8,178 bases of DNA, from positions 1 through 8,178 of the forward strand of contig CAJXTP010000131.1 of the NCBI GenBank assembly GCA_913061335.1. Direction: 5' to 3'. Under the pieces are notes generated by a model, which worked only from the letters and a program-made list of their open reading frames with translations, made no database searches and was not told where the DNA came from. Below, piece by piece: positions 6,418 through 8,178 of the stretch. Made by a program: the position numbers and the translations under genes. How positions within the stretch are numbered: the first letter of the stretch is position 1; every line of letters begins with the position of its first letter. This DNA is from an uncultured Loktanella sp. Lineage in GTDB: Bacteria; Pseudomonadota; Alphaproteobacteria; Rhodobacterales; Rhodobacteraceae.

Positions 6418-7350
6418 TTATAAGCCTCCAAAGCCAGAAGCGCGCACAACGGCTTCGGCCAGCAATGCACCAAAGTGCCCAAACAGATAATACAACGATA
6501 CTTTGAACACCTGCCGCTCAACGGTGTAATTGTCGCCGTTGGCTGCGGCATCATCACGGCGCCAAATGTCAAAGCAGCCTTTCAGGAACCACGCGTTCAA
6601 CAGCAACGATGTGACCAGATAGATCGGGCCGCCAATCGACGTGAACCCAAGGCCCACTGCGACAGGCACCAGCAATACCGCATAGACGATCACATGACGA
6701 CGGGTAACATCGCGGCCGTGTGTTTCAGTCAACATCGGCACACCTGCATCGCCGTAATCGGACTTCACAAACAAGGCCAGCGCCCAGAAATGCGGCGGCG
6801 TCCACATAAAGATCAGCGCAAACATGAGAATAGATTCAATGCTGACAGATCCCGTTGCAACGGCCCAGCCGATCATCGGAGGAAAGGCACCAGCGGCCCC
6901 GCCAATCACGATGTTATGCGGTGTCGCACGCTTCAACCACATCGAATAAACCACGGCGTAGAAAAATATAGTAAATGCAAGCAAGCCAGCCGCCAGCACG
7001 TTTGTGGCCAGCAAAAGCAGCACAATCGCAAAGCCAGACAGCGCAAGGCCAATGCCCAGCGCTTCACCCGGTTGCACGCGGCCCGATGGGATCGGGCGTT
7101 TTGCAGTGCGCTTCATGATGGCGTCGATATCGGCGTCCCACCACATGTTCAGCGCGCCAGATGCGCCTGCACCAACGGCAATGCAAAGCACGCCAACGAA
7201 ACCGATGAACGGGTGCACAGGCACAGGTGCGACCAGCAGGCCAACAAGGGCGGTGAAGATGACCAACGACATGACGCGTGGCTTTAGCAGAGCGAAATAA
7301 TCACCCATGCTTGCTTCATATTCGCTGTTTTGCACGCTCATATCGGTCAT
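6418..7350 (-). CDS. ctaB: Protoheme IX farnesyltransferase (heme O synthase)
   Basis: This UbiA-family membrane prenyltransferase (Cox10) adds a farnesyl group from farnesyl diphosphate to heme b. It makes heme O, the precursor of heme a for aa3 oxidases. The predicted 310 residues contain the first aspartate-rich motif NMWWDADIDAIMKRTAKRP (residues 68-86; Asn68, Asp72, Asp76, Arg81) and the second-region motif KSDYGDAGVPMLTETHGR (196-213; Tyr199, Asp201). About nine hydrophobic segments lie between and after them, including FMWTPPHFWALALF (181-194). I chose the ATG at 7350-7348 because GGGA lies 6 nt upstream and it gives the typical MTD start. The frame also opens at ATG 7362-7360 (314 residues), but a C-rich stretch precedes that codon. 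It is followed after one base by the small membrane ORF. Confidence 0.96.
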   Translation of the reverse strand: MTDMSVQNSEYEASMGDYFALLKPRVMSLVIFTALVGLLVAPVPVHPFIGFVGVLCIAVGAGASGALNMWWDADIDAIMKRTAKRPIPSGRVQPGEALGIGLALSGFAIVLLLLATNVLAAGLLAFTIFFYAVVYSMWLKRATPHNIVIGGAAGAFPPMIGWAVATGSVSIESILMFALIFMWTPPHFWALALFVKSDYGDAGVPMLTETHGRDVTRRHVIVYAVLLVPVAVGLGFTSIGGPIYLVTSLLLNAWFLKGCFDIWRRDDAAANGDNYTVERQVFKVSLYYLFGHFGALLAEAVVRASGFGGL

Positions 7351-7370
7351 CACAAATCCCATAGGGGGTT

Positions 7371-7395
7371 AGATGGGTTAAAACCCATCCTACGC
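7371..7395 (-). repeat. Palindromic intergenic repeat, copy B
   Basis: An 8-bp inverted repeat, GATGGGTT (7372-7379) and AACCCATC (7382-7389), around AA. Read on the minus strand it matches copy A (4710-4734) at 22 of 25 positions, including the flanking GCGTA. The two innermost stem differences are compensatory (C-G against T-A). The third changes the outermost pair to G-U on the minus-strand transcript. It lies just upstream of ctaB in the 86-nt coxB-ctaB gap. Confidence 0.75.
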
Positions 7396-7404
7396 AGGCA
7401 AGTA

Positions 7405-7426
7405 CCACAACGACGTGTCGTTGTGG
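7405..7426 (-). repeat. Perfect 10-bp inverted repeat downstream of coxB
   Basis: CCACAACGAC (7405-7414) and GTCGTTGTGG (7417-7426) are exact reverse complements separated by GT. It starts 10 nt after the coxB stop in the direction of transcription. No T-run follows on the minus strand (TACTTGCC), so a standard Rho-independent terminator is unlikely. An mRNA-stabilising 3' hairpin, partial terminator or processing site between coxB and ctaB is possible. The structure is seen; the role is inference. Confidence 0.7.
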
Positions 7427-7436
7427 CGGTTGTTGC

Positions 7437-8135
7437 TTAGACGCCGTTGATGTCTTTGGCTTCAATCAACCAAGCATCATATGTCTCTTGGCTTACGACC
7501 TTGACCGTGATCGGCATATAGGCGTGGTCTTTGCCGCAAAGCTCTGAACACTGACCAAAGTAGATGCCTTCACGCTCTGCCGCGAACCATAGCTGCGACA
7601 AACGACCAGGAACTGCGTCCTGCTTCACGCCAAACGCTGGGATCGTCCAAGAATGGATCACATCCGCGCCAGTCAACTGCATCACGATGGTCGCACCGAT
7701 TGGGACAACAACAGACTGATCCGTCGCAAGACGGTATTCGTTCTGGGAATAACCAAACTCTTCCAGCTCATCGCGGGCCAGCATAAAGCTATCGAATGCA
7801 ACGCCATCATCAACGTACTCATAGCCCCAGTACCACTGGTAACCAGTCACCTTGATTGTGATGTCGGCCTCTGGAATTTCCTGCTGCTTGAACAAAATCG
7901 GCAACGAGAACGCACCAACAAACACCAAAATAATAATTGGGACGATCGTCCAAGCGACTTCCAACGGAGAGTTGTGCGTGAATGTGCGCGGTGTCGGGTT
8001 CGATTTGTGGTTAAACCGGATCGCAATCCAAATCATCAGGCCCGTCACAAACAATGTGATGACCGTAATCAGAACCAGCAGCCAGTGATCAAGCCACTGC
8101 ACGTCGCGGGCCAATTCAGTTGCTGCGGGCTGAAA
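7437..8135 (-). CDS. coxB: Cytochrome c oxidase subunit II (CuA subunit), N-terminus missing
   Basis: Subunit II (also named CtaC) accepts electrons from cytochrome c through the binuclear CuA centre on the periplasmic side. The visible 232 residues start FQPAATELARDVQWLDHWLL. They contain two membrane helices (about 17-40 and 62-82), the aromatic electron-entry region VTGYQWYWGYEY (96-107), and a complete CuA site: His161 in ADVIHSWTIPAFGVKQDAVPGR, then Cys196, Glu198, Cys200, His204 and Met207 in GQCSELCGKDHAYMPI (195-209). Proteins of this family normally begin with a signal peptide and a further short segment, so about 40-50 residues are missing. The frame stays open into the adapter, and the apparent ATG at 8153 with peptide MCIRDS is adapter sequence. 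The true start lies outside this window. It is the first visible gene of the cluster. Confidence 0.97.
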   Translation of the reverse strand, partial: FQPAATELARDVQWLDHWLLVLITVITLFVTGLMIWIAIRFNHKSNPTPRTFTHNSPLEVAWTIVPIIILVFVGAFSLPILFKQQEIPEADITIKVTGYQWYWGYEYVDDGVAFDSFMLARDELEEFGYSQNEYRLATDQSVVVPIGATIVMQLTGADVIHSWTIPAFGVKQDAVPGRLSQLWFAAEREGIYFGQCSELCGKDHAYMPITVKVVSQETYDAWLIEAKDINGV

Positions 8136-8136
8136 G

Positions 8137-8178
8137 CTGTCTCTTATACACATCTGACGCTGCCGACGAATAGAGAGG
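8137..8178. other. Nextera adapter with i5 index (right end, not genomic)
   Basis: Bases 8137-8155 are the Tn5 mosaic end (CTGTCTCTTATACACATCT). Bases 8156-8169 (GACGCTGCCGACGA) complete the reverse complement of the Nextera Read 1/i5-side adapter. Bases 8170-8177, ATAGAGAG, are the reverse complement of CTCTCTAT, which I recognise as the Illumina i5 index 502. The last G fits the first base of the following P5 sequence. Genomic sequence ends at about 8136. Confidence 0.97.

Noticed and set aside
6213..6572. Longer 119-residue version of the small membrane ORF
   Set aside because: The first 52 residues come from an alternative frame of the ctaB 3' end. The start at 6416, right after the ctaB stop, gives a sensible single-span protein.
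6475..7287. Plus-strand open frame of 270 codons
   Set aside because: It is antisense to ctaB. The composition (Arg, His, Cys, Gln) is what the complement of a membrane protein gene gives.
8137..8155. Tn5 mosaic end as evidence of a real transposon insertion in coxB
   Set aside because: It continues into the exact Nextera Read 1 adapter and an index, and a second mosaic end caps the other end of the contig. This is library chemistry, not a mobile element.
1..8178. CRISPR array, tRNA, rRNA, toxin-antitoxin, phage or defence genes
   Set aside because: Both strands were examined and nothing of these kinds was seen. Coding is almost continuous with conserved housekeeping genes and no stretch above 300 bases lacks a gene.

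Overview
The window is an ordinary, well-conserved piece of an alphaproteobacterial chromosome, most likely a marine Rhodobacterales (Roseobacter-clade) species. I base this on the protein sequences, on the gene order coxB-ctaB-small ORF-ctaG-coxC-surf1-thrC-M16 peptidase-GNAT with coxA absent, and on a HrcA/CIRCE-type groESL promoter. All real genes lie on the minus strand, so they read from the right end towards the left.

Right half (about 8135 down to 3961) is an aa3-type cytochrome c oxidase subunit and assembly cluster. CoxB carries the CuA site. CtaB makes heme O. A 67-residue single-span membrane protein of uncertain role comes next. CtaG delivers copper to CuB, CoxC is subunit III, and SURF1 helps insert heme. 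The 3' half of the cluster runs straight into thrC (threonine synthase), an M16 (MPP-like) zinc peptidase and a RimJ-type GNAT acetyltransferase. Junctions there are tight: 3-nt gap, 4-nt overlap, 1-nt overlap. This suggests one transcript with translational coupling.

Left end (about 683 down to 21) is the start of a separate heat-shock operon. A sigma70-like promoter lies over a CIRCE operator, followed by complete groES and the first 75 codons of groEL, cut by the end of the sequence.

The two intergenic gaps inside the cox cluster each contain one copy of a short palindromic element, in opposite orientation. All three differences between the copies keep the stem paired. The coxB-ctaB gap also holds a second, unrelated 10-bp perfect inverted repeat.

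Both ends are not genomic. The first 20 bases are the Tn5/Nextera mosaic end. The last 42 bases are mosaic end, Nextera Read 1 adapter and an 8-base sequence matching an i5 index. The apparent start codons of the terminal ORFs lie inside these adapters. I found no undescribed biological system; the small ORF and the palindromic repeats are the least explained parts.
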